A stretch of DNA of 64,000 bases from an uncultured bacterium (GCA_900549415.1 URNX01000015.1:4810-68809); one strand, 5' to 3'. Shown: positions 8,963-20,375, numbered from the stretch's first letter. Translations and numbers: made by a program. The notes: a model not told the origin generated them from the sequence alone.

Positions 8963-10105
8963 TTACCGCTGAAGCGCTGTCCGCAGGTCTTCAATCAGAT
9001 CGTCTCCGTTTTCAAGCCCGACTGAAAGGCGGATCAGATTGTCATGGATTCCGCGTTTCGCACGCTCCTCCGCGGAGATTGAGGCGTGAGTCATGCGCGG
9101 CGGATAGCAGAGCAGCGATTCCACTCCGCCGAGGCTCTCCGCAAGCAGAAACAGTTTCGACCGGGCGATAAACTGTTCCACTGCCGGGAGCCCGCCCGCG
9201 ATTTCAAAACTGACCATTCCGCCGAATCCGCGCATCTGCCGTTTCGCCAGCGCGTGCTGCGGATGCGAGGGAAGCCCCGGATAGTAGACCCGCTCCACAT
9301 ACGGATGCGAGGCGAGAAATTCCGCGACCCGCAGGGCGTTTTTTTCATGCGCCTCCATCCGCAGCTTCAGCGTCTTGATGCCGCGCAGGAAGAGCCATGA
9401 ATCGAACGGTGCCGGAACGGCGCCTGCCGCGTTCTGGTAGAATTTCAGCTTTTCATAGATTTCCTCATTCGAGGTTACGACAGCTCCGCCGACCACATCG
9501 CTGTGTCCGCCGATGTACTTGGTTGTGCTGTGAACCACCAGATCCGCCCCGAGGTTGAGCGGCTGCTGGAAGTACGGCGAGGCAAATGTGTTGTCCACTA
9601 CGAGCAGAACCCCGCGTTTGTGCGCGATTTCCGCGAGCGCGGCAATGTCGATCAGCTTCAAAAGCGGATTCGAGGGCGTTTCAACCCAGATCAGCTTCGT
9701 CGCCGGAGTGATGGCCTGCTCAAAGCGTGAAAGGTCATCGGCATCGACGTAATTTGTTTTGATGCCGTACGGACGAAGCAGGCGTTCGAAGATGCGGTAG
9801 GTTCCGCCGTAGGTGTCGTTTCCCGCAACGATTTCGTCGCCGGGCAGCAGGAGCGGCTGGAGTGTGCCGACTGTTGCGGCGGAGCCGGAGGCGTAGGCAA
9901 GACCGAATTTGCCGTTTTCCAGCTGGGCGATGGAGCGTTCGAGAGCTTCGCGGGTCGGATTGCCGGTTCGCGAATATTCATAGCCGCGGTCCTTGCCGAG
10001 AGCGTCCTGAAAGAAAGTTGAAGTCTGGTAGATCGGAACGCTGACCGCGCCGGTGCGCGGTTCGGGAATGCTGCCGTCGTGAATGGCGATGGTTTCAAAG
10101 TTCAT
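8963..10105 (-). CDS. Cystathionine gamma-lyase/gamma-synthase-type PLP enzyme
   Basis: Member of the Cys/Met-metabolism PLP family, 380 residues. Cofactor-binding features are YSRTGNPT (44-51), DNTFASPY (171-178) and the Schiff-base lysine K196 in HSTTKYIGGHSD. The fold cannot by itself distinguish cystathionine gamma-lyase from gamma-synthase or a sulfhydrylase. It lies 13 bases after the beta-synthase-type gene and downstream of a sulfur-carrier gene. The best reading is reverse transsulfuration (homocysteine to cystathionine to cysteine), with the lyase being this gene. Confidence 0.88.
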   Translation of the reverse strand: MNFETIAIHDGSIPEPRTGAVSVPIYQTSTFFQDALGKDRGYEYSRTGNPTREALERSIAQLENGKFGLAYASGSAATVGTLQPLLLPGDEIVAGNDTYGGTYRIFERLLRPYGIKTNYVDADDLSRFEQAITPATKLIWVETPSNPLLKLIDIAALAEIAHKRGVLLVVDNTFASPYFQQPLNLGADLVVHSTTKYIGGHSDVVGGAVVTSNEEIYEKLKFYQNAAGAVPAPFDSWLFLRGIKTLKLRMEAHEKNALRVAEFLASHPYVERVYYPGLPSHPQHALAKRQMRGFGGMVSFEIAGGLPAVEQFIARSKLFLLAESLGGVESLLCYPPRMTHASISAEERAKRGIHDNLIRLSVGLENGDDLIEDLRTALQR

Positions 10106-10118
10106 GGGAAAGCTCCTT

Positions 10119-11072
10119 TCAGTCCAGATATCCGTTCTGTTTCATCCAGTCGTCGTTGAAAATTTTGCTGAGATAGTTGCGTCCGGTGTCGGGGAGAATG
10201 ACCACGATGCGCTGCGGTTTGGAGAGCGTGGCTGCGTAGCGGAGCGCGGCGGCGAGCGCGGTTCCGGAAGAACCGCCGGCGAAAATTCCCTCTTCGCGGA
10301 CCAGGCGGCGCGCGGTGCGGAAAGATTCGCCGTCGGAAATGCGGAAGAACTGGTCGACGATTTCCTTGTCGTAAGTGACGGGGAAATAATCCTCGCCGAT
10401 GCCTTCAACCTTGTAGGTGTGCGGGGTGTCGCCGGAGAGGACGGAGCCTTCGGGGTCTGCGCCGATGACCTTCAGCGCAGGGTTCTTCTCTTTGAGGAAG
10501 CGTCCGGTTCCGGAGATGGTTCCGCCGGTTCCGATGCCGCCGACAAGCGCGTCAATCTGTCCTTCTGTGTCCGCCCAGATCTCGGGGCCGGTGGAGAGAT
10601 AGTGGGCGGTCGGGTTGTCCAGGTTTTCAAACTGCGCCGCACGGAATGAGTTCGAAATGGAGGCGGCGAGGGCTTTGGCTTTCTGGATGTAGTTTTCGGG
10701 GGAATCGGGCGCGACGGCGGTCGGGGTGATGACGACTTCCGCGCCGAACGCCTTCAGCAGAGCGATCTTTTCCGCGCTCATCTTGTCGGGCATGACGACG
10801 ATCAGGCGATAGCCTTTGACCGCGGCGGCGAGAGCGAGTCCGGCTCCGGTGTTTCCCGCAGTCGCTTCGATGATGGTTCCGCCCGGCTTCAGAAGCCCTT
10901 TGCGCTCAGCGGCTTCGATGATGTAGCGTCCGACGCGGTCTTTGATTGACCCGCCCGGATTGACGGCTTCAAATTTGACGAAAATTTCAGATCCGAATTC
11001 GCTTCCGATATGGTTGAGACGGATCAGCGGCGTTGCGCCGACGGCTTCGAGAACGTTGTTGAAACGGGACAT
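10119..11072 (-). CDS. Cystathionine beta-synthase / cysteine synthase-type PLP enzyme
   Basis: The protein has 317 residues. The Schiff-base lysine is K44 in NPGGSIKDR, the substrate loop is TAGNTGAG (71-78), and the phosphate-binding loop is GGIGTGGTISG. The VEGIGEDYFP block and the C-terminal FNDDWMKQNGYLD resemble the cystathionine beta-synthase branch more than plain CysK. No C-terminal CBS regulatory domain is present. The start at 11072 has AGAAGGA in front; the longer frame to 11144 does not. It is the middle gene of the sulfur-carrier / beta-synthase / gamma-lyase operon. Confidence 0.88.
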   Translation of the reverse strand: MSRFNNVLEAVGATPLIRLNHIGSEFGSEIFVKFEAVNPGGSIKDRVGRYIIEAAERKGLLKPGGTIIEATAGNTGAGLALAAAVKGYRLIVVMPDKMSAEKIALLKAFGAEVVITPTAVAPDSPENYIQKAKALAASISNSFRAAQFENLDNPTAHYLSTGPEIWADTEGQIDALVGGIGTGGTISGTGRFLKEKNPALKVIGADPEGSVLSGDTPHTYKVEGIGEDYFPVTYDKEIVDQFFRISDGESFRTARRLVREEGIFAGGSSGTALAAALRYAATLSKPQRIVVILPDTGRNYLSKIFNDDWMKQNGYLD

Positions 11073-11204
11073 TTTGATGAAATCCTTCTGTATCTGTTTT
11101 TTGCTTGAGTGTGTGAAAAAGTCTGGTTCAGCGGCAACAGGCACATCGACAGCTCCGCGCTGCCGGAAGGAGAGTGAGAAGAAAGAGAAGACGCGCCGTA
11201 TTCA

Positions 11205-11411
11205 TCAGCCGCCTCCGACCATGGAAAACAGATTGACGCGGTCGCCGTTGCCGAGCGGGCAGTGCTCCAGATCGTCGTTTCCGTAGAGAATCGTGTCGTT
11301 CCAGTCGACGAACAGATTCCTCCGGGAAATACGGTGCGATTCCAGAAGCTCCGCGAGGGTGGTTCCCTCCGCAACTTCAATCCGTTTTCCGTTGAAATGT
11401 ATGTTCAGCAT
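11205..11411 (-). CDS. ThiS-family sulfur carrier protein
   Basis: A 68-residue beta-grasp protein beginning MLNIHFNGKRIEV and ending MVGGG. The exposed Gly-Gly end is the hallmark of ThiS/MoaD-type carriers, which are adenylated and thiocarboxylated there. It could be ThiS of thiamine synthesis. However, it sits 132 bases before, and in line with, two PLP sulfur-amino-acid enzymes, and no thi gene is in the window. A CysO- or HcyS-like role is therefore worth considering. AAGGAG lies six bases before the ATG. No activating E1 enzyme (ThiF/MoeB) is seen nearby. Confidence 0.85.
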   Translation of the reverse strand: MLNIHFNGKRIEVAEGTTLAELLESHRISRRNLFVDWNDTILYGNDDLEHCPLGNGDRVNLFSMVGGG

Positions 11412-11451
11412 GAATGCTCCTTGTTTTTCCGGTTTCCTTTCTCCGGTTGCC

Positions 11452-11469
11452 ATTACAATACATTGTAAT
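11452..11469. promoter_or_regulatory. Palindromic operator candidate upstream of the sulfur operon
   Basis: ATTACAAT-AC-ATTGTAAT is a perfect 8-bp inverted repeat with a 2-bp centre, starting 41 bases before the sulfur-carrier start. On the minus strand it overlaps the -10 position of one possible promoter (TTGAAA, 17 bp, TATTGT). It fits a dimeric repressor site near a transcription start. The regulator is unknown. Confidence 0.5.
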
Positions 11470-11481
11470 AGACAACTTTTC

Positions 11482-11574
11482 AAGTAGAGTTTAAAATAAA
11501 GTTCAAAAATAATTTTATTTGAGTTTGTGATGTTGTGTCAATTGCAATATATTAAACTGTTTAAGTAGAGTATA
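11482..11574. promoter_or_regulatory. AT-rich divergent promoter region with a repeated AAGTAGAGT motif
   Basis: The region between the sulfur operon (minus) and nnr (plus) is much more AT-rich than its surroundings. AAGTAGAGTTTA (11482-11493) and AAGTAGAGTATA (11563-11574) are near-identical direct repeats 81 bp apart. A good minus-strand promoter, TTGACA (plus 11536-11541) with an 18-bp spacer to TAAAAT (plus 11512-11517), lies between them. No factor can be named. Confidence 0.4.
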
Positions 11575-11660
11575 CGCTCTTTTTTGTCCGGCGCTTGAAA
11601 AAACGGATTTTCCGTTTATATTTTCCAGCATGGGAAATGAATGAAAAGGAGAATTTGAAT

Positions 11661-13187
11661 ATGAAATCTTATTCCGCTGAACGGATGCGCGGTCTGGACC
11701 GCCGCACGATTGATGAATATGGAATTCCGGGACTGACCCTGATGGAAAACGCGGGAAGCGCCGTTGTGCGCGCCGCGATCCGCCTTTCCGCCGCCGTTTC
11801 CGAGCCGGAGTTCGTGATTCTCGCGGGGAAGGGAAACAACGGCGGGGATGCGTATGTCGTTGCGCGCCAGCTGTTTGAACGCCACTATCCGATCCGTCTT
11901 TTCATGGCGGCGCGTCCCGATGAACTTTCCAGCGACGCCGCGGAGATGTTCGAGTCCATGCCCACCGAACTCCGCAATGCCGCGCTCTTCGATTTTCAGC
12001 CGGATGACCTCAATGAACACGCGGTCGTGATTGACGGTCTGCTCGGAACCGGAATGCGCGGAGAGGTGCGGGAACCGTTCGCGAGCTGGATCCGCTTTGT
12101 CAACGGCTCCGGCGCGCCCGTGCTCGCCATTGACATACCCTCCGGTTTGAATGCTGACGACGGTTCCGCCTCGCTCTGCATCCGCGCGGATCTGACCGTC
12201 ACGATGGCGGGAGTCAAGACCGGAATGCTGACCGGAAAGGGACCCGCCGCATGCGGACGCGTGGAGGTTGCGCGCATTGGAATCCCCGATGAATATCTGG
12301 AGGAGGCTGCGGACGGCGTTTCCGTTTTCACCGCGTTCGACGCCCGCGCTCTGCTTCGCCGCGAACCGTTCGATACGTTCAAAAATCAGCGCGGACACCT
12401 CGCGGTGATTGGCGGATCGCGCAATTATGCATCCGCCCCGTTCCTCGCTGCGGAAGCCGGTCTGCGGAGCGGAAGCGGACTCGTCACGGTTCTTCTGCCC
12501 GAAACGGCGGAGATTCACTGCATTGTCCGCAAGGCTCTGATTGTCCGCCGTCTGGAAACGGGCGGTCTTCCGGCCTTCAGCGCGGCTTCGGTTCCGGAAC
12601 TGGAAGAGGAATTGGAAAACAAATCCGCGCTTGCGGCCGGACCCGGCATGATGCATCGTCCGGAGACTCTTGTTTTTCTGCGGCGCGTGATCCGCAGCGG
12701 CGCGCCGATGGTGCTTGACGCCGACGCGTTGAATCTGATCGCTTCCGATCCTTCGCTTCTGGAGGCGCACGGCGGCTCGGTTGTTCTGACTCCGCATCCC
12801 GGCGAGATGAAGCGACTTCAGGAGGCGTTCCGTCTGAACGGTGAAAAATCGCGCGTGGAGCAGGCGGTTGATCTGGCGGTGCGCACGGCGTGCACGGTGG
12901 TGCTGAAGGGCTGCCGGACGGTTGTCGCAAATCCGGACGGCGTTTACAGTCTGAACATGAGCGGCTGTCCTGCGCTCGCCACGGCGGGAAGCGGCGACAC
13001 GCTGACGGGGCTTTGCGGTTCGTTTCTTGCGCAGGGATATTCCGGATTCGATGCGGCGCGGCTTGCGGTGTTCATCCACGGTTACGCGGGGGAACTGCTC
13101 TCGCCGTGCGGTTCGCGCGGGGTGATTGCGGACGACCTGGCATCCGCGTGCGCACGCGCCATGCACCGGATACTGCCCGTGGTTTGA
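11661..13187 (+). CDS. nnr: Bifunctional NAD(P)H-hydrate epimerase / ADP-dependent dehydratase
   Basis: Metabolite-repair enzyme that restores hydrated NAD(P)H. The protein has 508 residues. The N-terminal epimerase (YjeF_N) has AGKGNNGGDAYVVARQL at about 55-71. The C-terminal ribokinase-like dehydratase, from about residue 225, has NQRGHLAVIGGS, VLTPHPGEMKRL and the nucleotide-binding TAGSGDTLTG near 440. The start at 11661 follows AAAAGGAG; the frame open from 11595 has no comparable site. It converges with the phosphoesterase gene, with only four bases between the stops. Confidence 0.95.
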   Translation: MKSYSAERMRGLDRRTIDEYGIPGLTLMENAGSAVVRAAIRLSAAVSEPEFVILAGKGNNGGDAYVVARQLFERHYPIRLFMAARPDELSSDAAEMFESMPTELRNAALFDFQPDDLNEHAVVIDGLLGTGMRGEVREPFASWIRFVNGSGAPVLAIDIPSGLNADDGSASLCIRADLTVTMAGVKTGMLTGKGPAACGRVEVARIGIPDEYLEEAADGVSVFTAFDARALLRREPFDTFKNQRGHLAVIGGSRNYASAPFLAAEAGLRSGSGLVTVLLPETAEIHCIVRKALIVRRLETGGLPAFSAASVPELEEELENKSALAAGPGMMHRPETLVFLRRVIRSGAPMVLDADALNLIASDPSLLEAHGGSVVLTPHPGEMKRLQEAFRLNGEKSRVEQAVDLAVRTACTVVLKGCRTVVANPDGVYSLNMSGCPALATAGSGDTLTGLCGSFLAQGYSGFDAARLAVFIHGYAGELLSPCGSRGVIADDLASACARAMHRILPVV

Positions 13188-13191
13188 GAGC

Positions 13192-14040
13192 TTATTTCCG
13201 TTTAATGGTCATCAGGACGACTTCCGGAGGGACGCCGTAGCGGATGCGCAGGAGCGAGGTTCCGATGCCCGATGTGGTGTAGACTTTGCGTCCGCTGTGC
13301 TCGCTGAAGCCGCGGACAATGCCGTAGTCGGAGTAAACTTTGGCCGGGCCGTACAGCGGGAGCACGATCTGTCCCCCGTGGGTGTGACCGGAGAATGCCA
13401 GGGCGAAACCGTTTCTGGATTCGACTGCATGATCCGGAACATGTGCCAGCAGGAAGACTGTTGCGCCGGGTTCCGCCTTGCGGAGCATGCGCAGCCAGTA
13501 GTCGGGATACTCCTCGTCGAGTCCCGCAATCACCAGCGCATCCGCTCCGCGGCGGAGGGTTTCCATCTCATTGCGCAGAACGGTGATCCCGTTTTTCCGG
13601 AGCGTTTCCGCGACGCGCCGGGCGCCGAGGTGCCGTTCGTGGTTTCCCATGACGGCGAAGCGTCCGCCGGGGGCGTGCAGTTTCGCGAGTTCGCGTCCCG
13701 CCTGCGCAATGACGGTCTCGCTCTCTTTCGTTTTGCGGTCGACGAAATCGCCGAGCAGGAAAATGACGTCAGGTTTCTGTTCGTTCGCTAGCGCGACGGC
13801 GCGCCGGAAGAGCGAAAGGTCATCCGGATTCGTCGTCAGATGAAGATCGCTGAGAATGGCGATTTTGTATCCGTCGAACGTTTCCGGAAGTCCGGGAATT
13901 TCCGCGGACTCTTTGACGAGAACGAGCTGATCCGGCTCCACGAAGACGGCGTGCCAGCAGCCCTGAACGAATCCGAAAAGGAAGAGCAGAAGAAAAATCG
14001 CGAGCGATTTTTTCAGAATGCGCATGATTTTCTTCTGCAT
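13192..14040 (-). CDS. Membrane-anchored metallophosphoesterase (YkuE/LpxG-like)
   Basis: The protein has 282 residues with an N-terminal hydrophobic anchor at about 11-28. The calcineurin-like metal ligands are in order: SDLH (64-67), GDFVD (97-101), GNHE (132-135), the His in LLAH (H200) and GHTHGGQ (218-224). Related proteins act as UDP-2,3-diacylglucosamine or other lipid phosphatases at the membrane, so a lipid A or envelope-lipid role is possible. It is the last gene of the coaE-rho-tgt operon, eight bases after tgt. Confidence 0.88.
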   Translation of the reverse strand: MQKKIMRILKKSLAIFLLLFLFGFVQGCWHAVFVEPDQLVLVKESAEIPGLPETFDGYKIAILSDLHLTTNPDDLSLFRRAVALANEQKPDVIFLLGDFVDRKTKESETVIAQAGRELAKLHAPGGRFAVMGNHERHLGARRVAETLRKNGITVLRNEMETLRRGADALVIAGLDEEYPDYWLRMLRKAEPGATVFLLAHVPDHAVESRNGFALAFSGHTHGGQIVLPLYGPAKVYSDYGIVRGFSEHSGRKVYTTSGIGTSLLRIRYGVPPEVVLMTIKRK

Positions 14041-14048
14041 ACGATCCC

Positions 14049-15690
<1,642 letters not shown>

Positions 15691-15694
<4 letters not shown>

Positions 15695-17610
15695 TTTGAC
15701 TCCCTGCAAAGTTTGATTCGTGCGGGCAGAACCTCACGCGCTTTCGCGCAGAGTTCTTTCAGCAATGTAAACGCAAACGGCGAATTTTCAAGTCCGTCGG
15801 CGAGAAGTTCAAGACACGGCGCGGCGTAATCCAGATATTTCATTTTCCCCTTGGTCAGCGAGAGGAAACCGTAGGCTCCGAGCGCCTGCATGCTGCGCTG
15901 GAGCGAGGCGAGCGCATAATGCCGCCGGAACTCCTCCGCATTCACCGGATAGGCCAGTCCTGCAAGTGCGGCGCGGTACTCTTCACAGAGTGTATCGCGC
16001 ATGGCTGCGGGGATGTTCATGTACGGGTCTTTCAGCAGAGCCGCAAGGTCATACGCATAAGGCGCGAGCCGCGCACCCTGATAATCGACAAAACGGATTC
16101 TGCCGTTGTGCTCCAGAATGTTCTGGGACTGGAAGTCGCGGTGGATCAGCAGATACGGCGCGCGCTCGTTCTCCTGCGCCAGCAGAAGCAGTTCACGGTC
16201 CAGTTCCGCATTTTCCGTTTTGCTGAATTCAAATCCGCAGATACGGCGGAAGAAATTTTCGCGGCAGTAGCTGGTCTCCCAGAGCAGAAGCGGACGCGCA
16301 AAGACGCGGATCTCCTGCGCATCGGTGTCGAGTGCGGCGGTTCCGCGCACCTGGAATTCCGCAAGTGCATGGACGATCCGGCGGTAAAGTTCCAGATTCT
16401 CCGTTTCGCGTCCATGCGCGATGCGCCAGATTGTGCGGACGCCGAGATCCTCCATCAGAACGGTGAAGGTCGCAGGGTCGCTCTCGTAAATTTCCGGCGT
16501 GAAGAGATTATGGCGGTTGAAGAAACGTCCGAGCTGCACGAAACGTCTGAAGTCGGCGTCTTTCGCACTGGAGATCATCAGGATTTTCGAGGGTTCGCCC
16601 GTGCGCCGGAACCGGAGAAAACGCCGGTCGGATCCCTGTTCCTCCAGCGAGCTGACGCACCAGTCATGCGGCAGATTTTTGACAAACGGCAGCTGGGAGA
16701 CAAAGCGGGTTTCGCGGTGAACTGCTCCGCGTTCCGTCAGCACTTCCCAGCGGTGAACGCCGCGGACGACGGCATTGTCGAGCACAATGCAGTTTTCGAG
16801 ATGCGCCCCGGGTTCGATTTCCGCATTTTTCCCGATGGAGACGAAGCCGCCGAACTGCGTATCCGGAGCAATCCGCGCACCCGGCTCCGCATGTACGGAG
16901 TGTCCGAGCAGACGCGCGTGGATGTCGAAGTACTGCTGGAAAGAGCCGATGTCGCACCAGAGATAACCGGAGTCCGGAAAGAAGGCGCGGAGTTTGCATC
17001 CGGCCTCAATCGCCTTGACCCAGGCGTCGACGATGGAGCAGCTGCACGGGCGGTCCGGCAGGAATTCGAAGAAGCGGGGGGAATAGAGGGAGACGCACGC
17101 ATAAGTCATGGGCGTGCCGTCCGTGTTTCCCTCCGGACGGTTTCCGATCGCGCGGATTGCGCCGTCTTTGACGAACACGCGGTTTTCTGGGCCGTCGACC
17201 ATTGCCATGGTGACGGCCGCGCCGGATTCGAGGTGTTCACGGATCATGCGCTTGAGATCGAAATCGTTGACGGCGTCGCAGTTGTGCAGCAGGAAACAGT
17301 CGCAATCCGCGAGGAGTTCTTTTGCATTGACGAGCGGGCCGCCGGTTCCGAGAATTTCGGGTTCATCGAAGAGTGTGACGGAATCGGCGTATTCCGATTC
17401 CGCCGCGCATGCCGCGACCTGTTCCCGGAGGTGATGCGTGTTGACGGCGATGCGGTCGACGCCCGCGTTTTTGAGCCGGCGGAAGATACGGGCGAGCATC
17501 GGTGTTCCCGCGATGGGGAGCACCGGTTTCGGATGTATTTCCGTCAGCGGGGCGAGCCTGGAGCCGAACCCCGCCGCGAGAACGATTGCGTTGATCTTCA
17601 CCGTTCCCAC
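15691..17610 (-). CDS. Fused sugar-1-phosphate nucleotidyltransferase and aminoglycoside-type phosphotransferase (MurU-AmgK-like)
   Basis: The protein has 639 residues in three parts. Residues 5-232 are a nucleotidyltransferase with the pyrophosphorylase signature GFGSRLAPLTEIHPKP (14-29). Residues about 239-290 form a short left-handed beta-helix (hexapeptide repeats such as AEIEPGAHLENCIV). Residues about 315-600 are a kinase with VLMEDLG (384-390), catalytic HRDFQSQN (490-497) and metal-binding VDYQGA (508-513). Separate proteins with these domains, MurU and AmgK, phosphorylate MurNAc/GlcNAc at C1 and make the UDP-sugar in peptidoglycan recycling. One chain doing both is the likely reading, but other sugars are possible. 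The start is GTG at 17610; a GTG three codons later is an alternative. Confidence 0.85.
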
Positions 17611-17619
17611 CGCCTTCCG

Positions 17620-19749
17620 TCAGTTGCTGATCTGGAGGGTCATGAGGAATTCGGCGTTGGTCTTGACCTTCTTCATTTTGCCGAGAATCAGCTCCATGGC
17701 CTCGACGGGCGGGACGCCGTTCATGGCTTTGCGGAGGGTCCAGACGCGCTGGAGTTCATCCGGATGGAGCAGGAGTTCCTCTTTGCGGGTTCCGCTCTGC
17801 TCCATGTTGATTGCGGGATAAACGCGCTTGTCGACCAGGTGGCGGTCGAGGTGCAGTTCCATGTTGCCGGTTCCCTTGAACTCTTCGAAGATGACTTCAT
17901 CCATCTTGCTTCCGGTGTCGATGAGCGCGGTTGCGATGATGGTGAGGCTGCCGTGGTTTTCGATGTTTCGCGCAGCGCCGAAGAAGCGTTTGGGCTTGTG
18001 GAGCGCATTGGCGTCGACGCCGCCGGAAAGGATCTTGCCGGAGTGCGGCTGAAGGGTGTTGTAGGCGCGCGCCAGACGGGTGATGGAGTCGAGAAGAATG
18101 ACGACGTCCTTCTTGTATTCCACGAGGCGTTTCGCCTTTTCGATGACCATTTCGGCAACCTGGACGTGGCGTTCGGGGGGCTCGTCGAAGGTGGAGCTGA
18201 CGACTTCCGCATCGACGCACTGCTTCATGTCGGTGACTTCTTCAGGGCGTTCGTCGATGAGCAGAACGATGAGCTGGACTTCCGGGTTGTTTTTGCGGAT
18301 TGCATTTGCGATTTTCTGCATGAGCACGGTTTTACCGGTTCGCGGCGGGGCGACGATGAGTCCGCGCTGTCCCTTGCCGATCGGGGTGACGAGGTCGACC
18401 ACGCGTGTGGAGAGGTTTTCCGGGTCGTTTTCCAGGATCAGGCGCTGAGTCGGGAAGTAGGGGGTCAGGTTGCTGAACGGGATGATGTCGCGTTTCTTCT
18501 CCGGCGGCTCGTGGTTGATGCTGTCGACTTTGAGCATGGCGAAGAAGCGTTCTTTTTCGCGTGGGGGACGGATCTGTCCGGAGATGAAGTCGCCGGTCTT
18601 GACGGAGAAGCGGCGGATCTGCGAGGGGCTGAGATAGATGTCCTCGGAGGAGGGCAGGTAGCTGTAAGCCTGGGAGCGCAGGAATCCGAAGCCGTCGGGC
18701 AGGATTTCTAGGAAGCCGCTGCCGTAGACCGCGCCGCTGCGTTCGGTGGTGACGCGGAGGATTTCAAACACGAGCTTGGATTTTTCAAGAGCGCCGACGC
18801 CTTCGATGCCGAGATCGTGCGCCATGGCGGTGAGCTCCTGCATGGATTTCTCCTGCATGTCGGTGATGTTGAGATCGGGCGCTTTTTCGCGGACGACGGG
18901 CGGCTGCTGTTGCTGTTCGGGCGCGGGGATGTTCTGTTCCGCATTCACCGGCTGCATGGGTGCGGGCGCAGGAGCCTGCTGACTCTGCTGATTCTGCTGG
19001 AACTGCGGCTGGTACTGCGAAGCCTGGTAGCGGTTGTTGTTCGGAACGAAGCGGCGGTTGTTATTGTTGTTATTGTTCCGGTTGTAGCGGTTGTTCTGCT
19101 GGCCGTTGTTATTGTTCTGGTTGAAATGGCGGCGGTCGCCGTTGTTGTTATAGCGGTCGTTGTTATTGTTGTAGCGGTCGCCGTTGTTTTCACGGCGCTG
19201 GTAATTGTTGTTTTCGCGTCGCTGATAATTGTTGTCGCGCGGCTGATAGCTGTTTTCTCTCTGCGGATAATTTTCGCGGGGGAGATAGGGGGCCTCGTCG
19301 CGGAAATCGACCGGCTGGGCGGGGACGGGTGCGGGACGCGGCGCATTGAAGTCGGCGCCTTCCTCGTAGGGGGTCTTGTCCTCATTCTGATACGGTGCGG
19401 AGGTTTCAGAGGGCTCGACGGGAACGACGGTGGGGGGAACGAGCAGATCGGGCTGGACGTTTTCCGGAATCGGTTCGATTTCGGGTTCCGCTGCGGGTTC
19501 GCGGCGGCGGATGCTGCGTTTCGGCTGCGGCATCGGAATGGTTTCCTGTTCCAGATTCAGATTTCCCGTTTCGGATGCTTGCTTTTCAAGCGGTTTTTCC
19601 GCGGGGACTGCCGCCGCGGCTTCCGCTTCCTTGCGCACTTTGGGCGGACGTCCTCTGCGCGGTTTGGGCGCGGGATTCGGGTTCTGGGCTTCCGGTACGG
19701 GCTCCGCGGGGACTGCCTGCGGAATCTGCTGTTCGTTTTCGTTTTCCAT
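17620..19749 (-). CDS. rho: Transcription termination factor Rho with long disordered N-terminus
   Basis: RNA-dependent hexameric helicase that ends transcription. The 709 residues exceed the roughly 420 of E. coli Rho by about 290. Residues 1-292 are low-complexity. They contain an AT-hook-like RGRPPK (32-37), Pro/Glu-rich stretches, and at about 165-250 an Asn/Arg/Tyr-rich block with repeated YQRRENN and runs of up to seven Asn. The normal protein follows: the Rho_N/cold-shock RNA-binding region (DGFGFLRS, 352-359), Walker A APPRTGKT (467-474), Walker [11 protein letters not shown] (549-558) and the R-loop/Q-loop region. It sits between coaE and the kinase fusion in the operon. Confidence 0.97.
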   Translation of the reverse strand: MENENEQQIPQAVPAEPVPEAQNPNPAPKPRRGRPPKVRKEAEAAAAVPAEKPLEKQASETGNLNLEQETIPMPQPKRSIRRREPAAEPEIEPIPENVQPDLLVPPTVVPVEPSETSAPYQNEDKTPYEEGADFNAPRPAPVPAQPVDFRDEAPYLPRENYPQRENSYQPRDNNYQRRENNNYQRRENNGDRYNNNNDRYNNNGDRRHFNQNNNNGQQNNRYNRNNNNNNNRRFVPNNNRYQASQYQPQFQQNQQSQQAPAPAPMQPVNAEQNIPAPEQQQQPPVVREKAPDLNITDMQEKSMQELTAMAHDLGIEGVGALEKSKLVFEILRVTTERSGAVYGSGFLEILPDGFGFLRSQAYSYLPSSEDIYLSPSQIRRFSVKTGDFISGQIRPPREKERFFAMLKVDSINHEPPEKKRDIIPFSNLTPYFPTQRLILENDPENLSTRVVDLVTPIGKGQRGLIVAPPRTGKTVLMQKIANAIRKNNPEVQLIVLLIDERPEEVTDMKQCVDAEVVSSTFDEPPERHVQVAEMVIEKAKRLVEYKKDVVILLDSITRLARAYNTLQPHSGKILSGGVDANALHKPKRFFGAARNIENHGSLTIIATALIDTGSKMDEVIFEEFKGTGNMELHLDRHLVDKRVYPAINMEQSGTRKEELLLHPDELQRVWTLRKAMNGVPPVEAMELILGKMKKVKTNAEFLMTLQISN

Positions 19750-19790
19750 CGTTTGATGTTCTCCGGGGTTGCTATATGAATTTATGTTGT

Positions 19791-20375
19791 TTATTTCAGA
19801 ATGCGGTTCAGTTCCGCGCATTGTCTTTTCAGGTTTTCCATATCCGAATGGTTGATGATGCCGTAATCCGCCAGCTCCAGCTTTTTCGCAGCGGGAATCT
19901 GACTCTGTATCCGGAATTCCGCATGTTCTCGGCTCCAGCCTCGGGCGAGCAGACGCTCCATCTGAATTTCCGGCGGCGTCCAGACCGCAATGGTCTCATC
20001 CACCAGTTTTTCCCATCCGCATTCGAACAGGAGCGGAACGTCGAACATCACCCGGCTGTCTTCCGGGAACGAGGCAACGAGTTTTTCCGCCTCGCGGTTG
20101 ATGAACGGATGCACGATCTGCTCCAGCCATTTGCGTTCCGCTTCATCGGCGAAGACGATTTCCGCAACGGCTTTCTTCTCGGTTGTGCCGTCGGCTGCGA
20201 TGACGCGTCCGCCCCAGCGCTCTCGCAGGAGCGGGTGAATGCCCGATTCCGGATTGCTGTGCAGCGCGCCGCAGATGGCGTCCGCATCGACAGCTTTCCA
20301 GCCGAATTCCAGAAAAATTTTTAAAACCGTGGATTTGCCGCACCCGGCGGCTCCGGTCAAACCTGTCCTTTTCAA
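19791..20375 (-). CDS. coaE: Dephospho-CoA kinase
   Basis: Last step of coenzyme A synthesis, phosphorylating the ribose 3'-OH of dephospho-CoA. The protein has 194 residues. P-loop GAAGCGKST is at 8-16, followed by [10 protein letters not shown] (the DAD substrate motif) and [14 protein letters not shown], a clear CoaE landmark. The start codon is TTG at 20375 with GGAG nine bases upstream; no better ATG exists. It is first in the operon leading to rho. Confidence 0.93.
   Translation of the reverse strand: MKRTGLTGAAGCGKSTVLKIFLEFGWKAVDADAICGALHSNPESGIHPLLRERWGGRVIAADGTTEKKAVAEIVFADEAERKWLEQIVHPFINREAEKLVASFPEDSRVMFDVPLLFECGWEKLVDETIAVWTPPEIQMERLLARGWSREHAEFRIQSQIPAAKKLELADYGIINHSDMENLKRQCAELNRILK

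Noticed and set aside
11412..11660. SAM or other riboswitch upstream of the sulfur operon
   Set aside because: The leader before the sulfur-carrier start is too short and shows no recognisable riboswitch core, only a palindrome and direct repeats.
15919..18711. 930-codon plus-strand open frame opposite the kinase fusion and rho
   Set aside because: It lies entirely antisense to two clearly conserved genes. Long antisense frames are expected from the codon bias here, and the peptide has no recognisable domain.
18817..19779. 320-codon plus-strand frame rich in Val/Ile/Ala that looks like a membrane protein
   Set aside because: The hydrophobic runs are simply the antisense of the Asn-rich rho codons.
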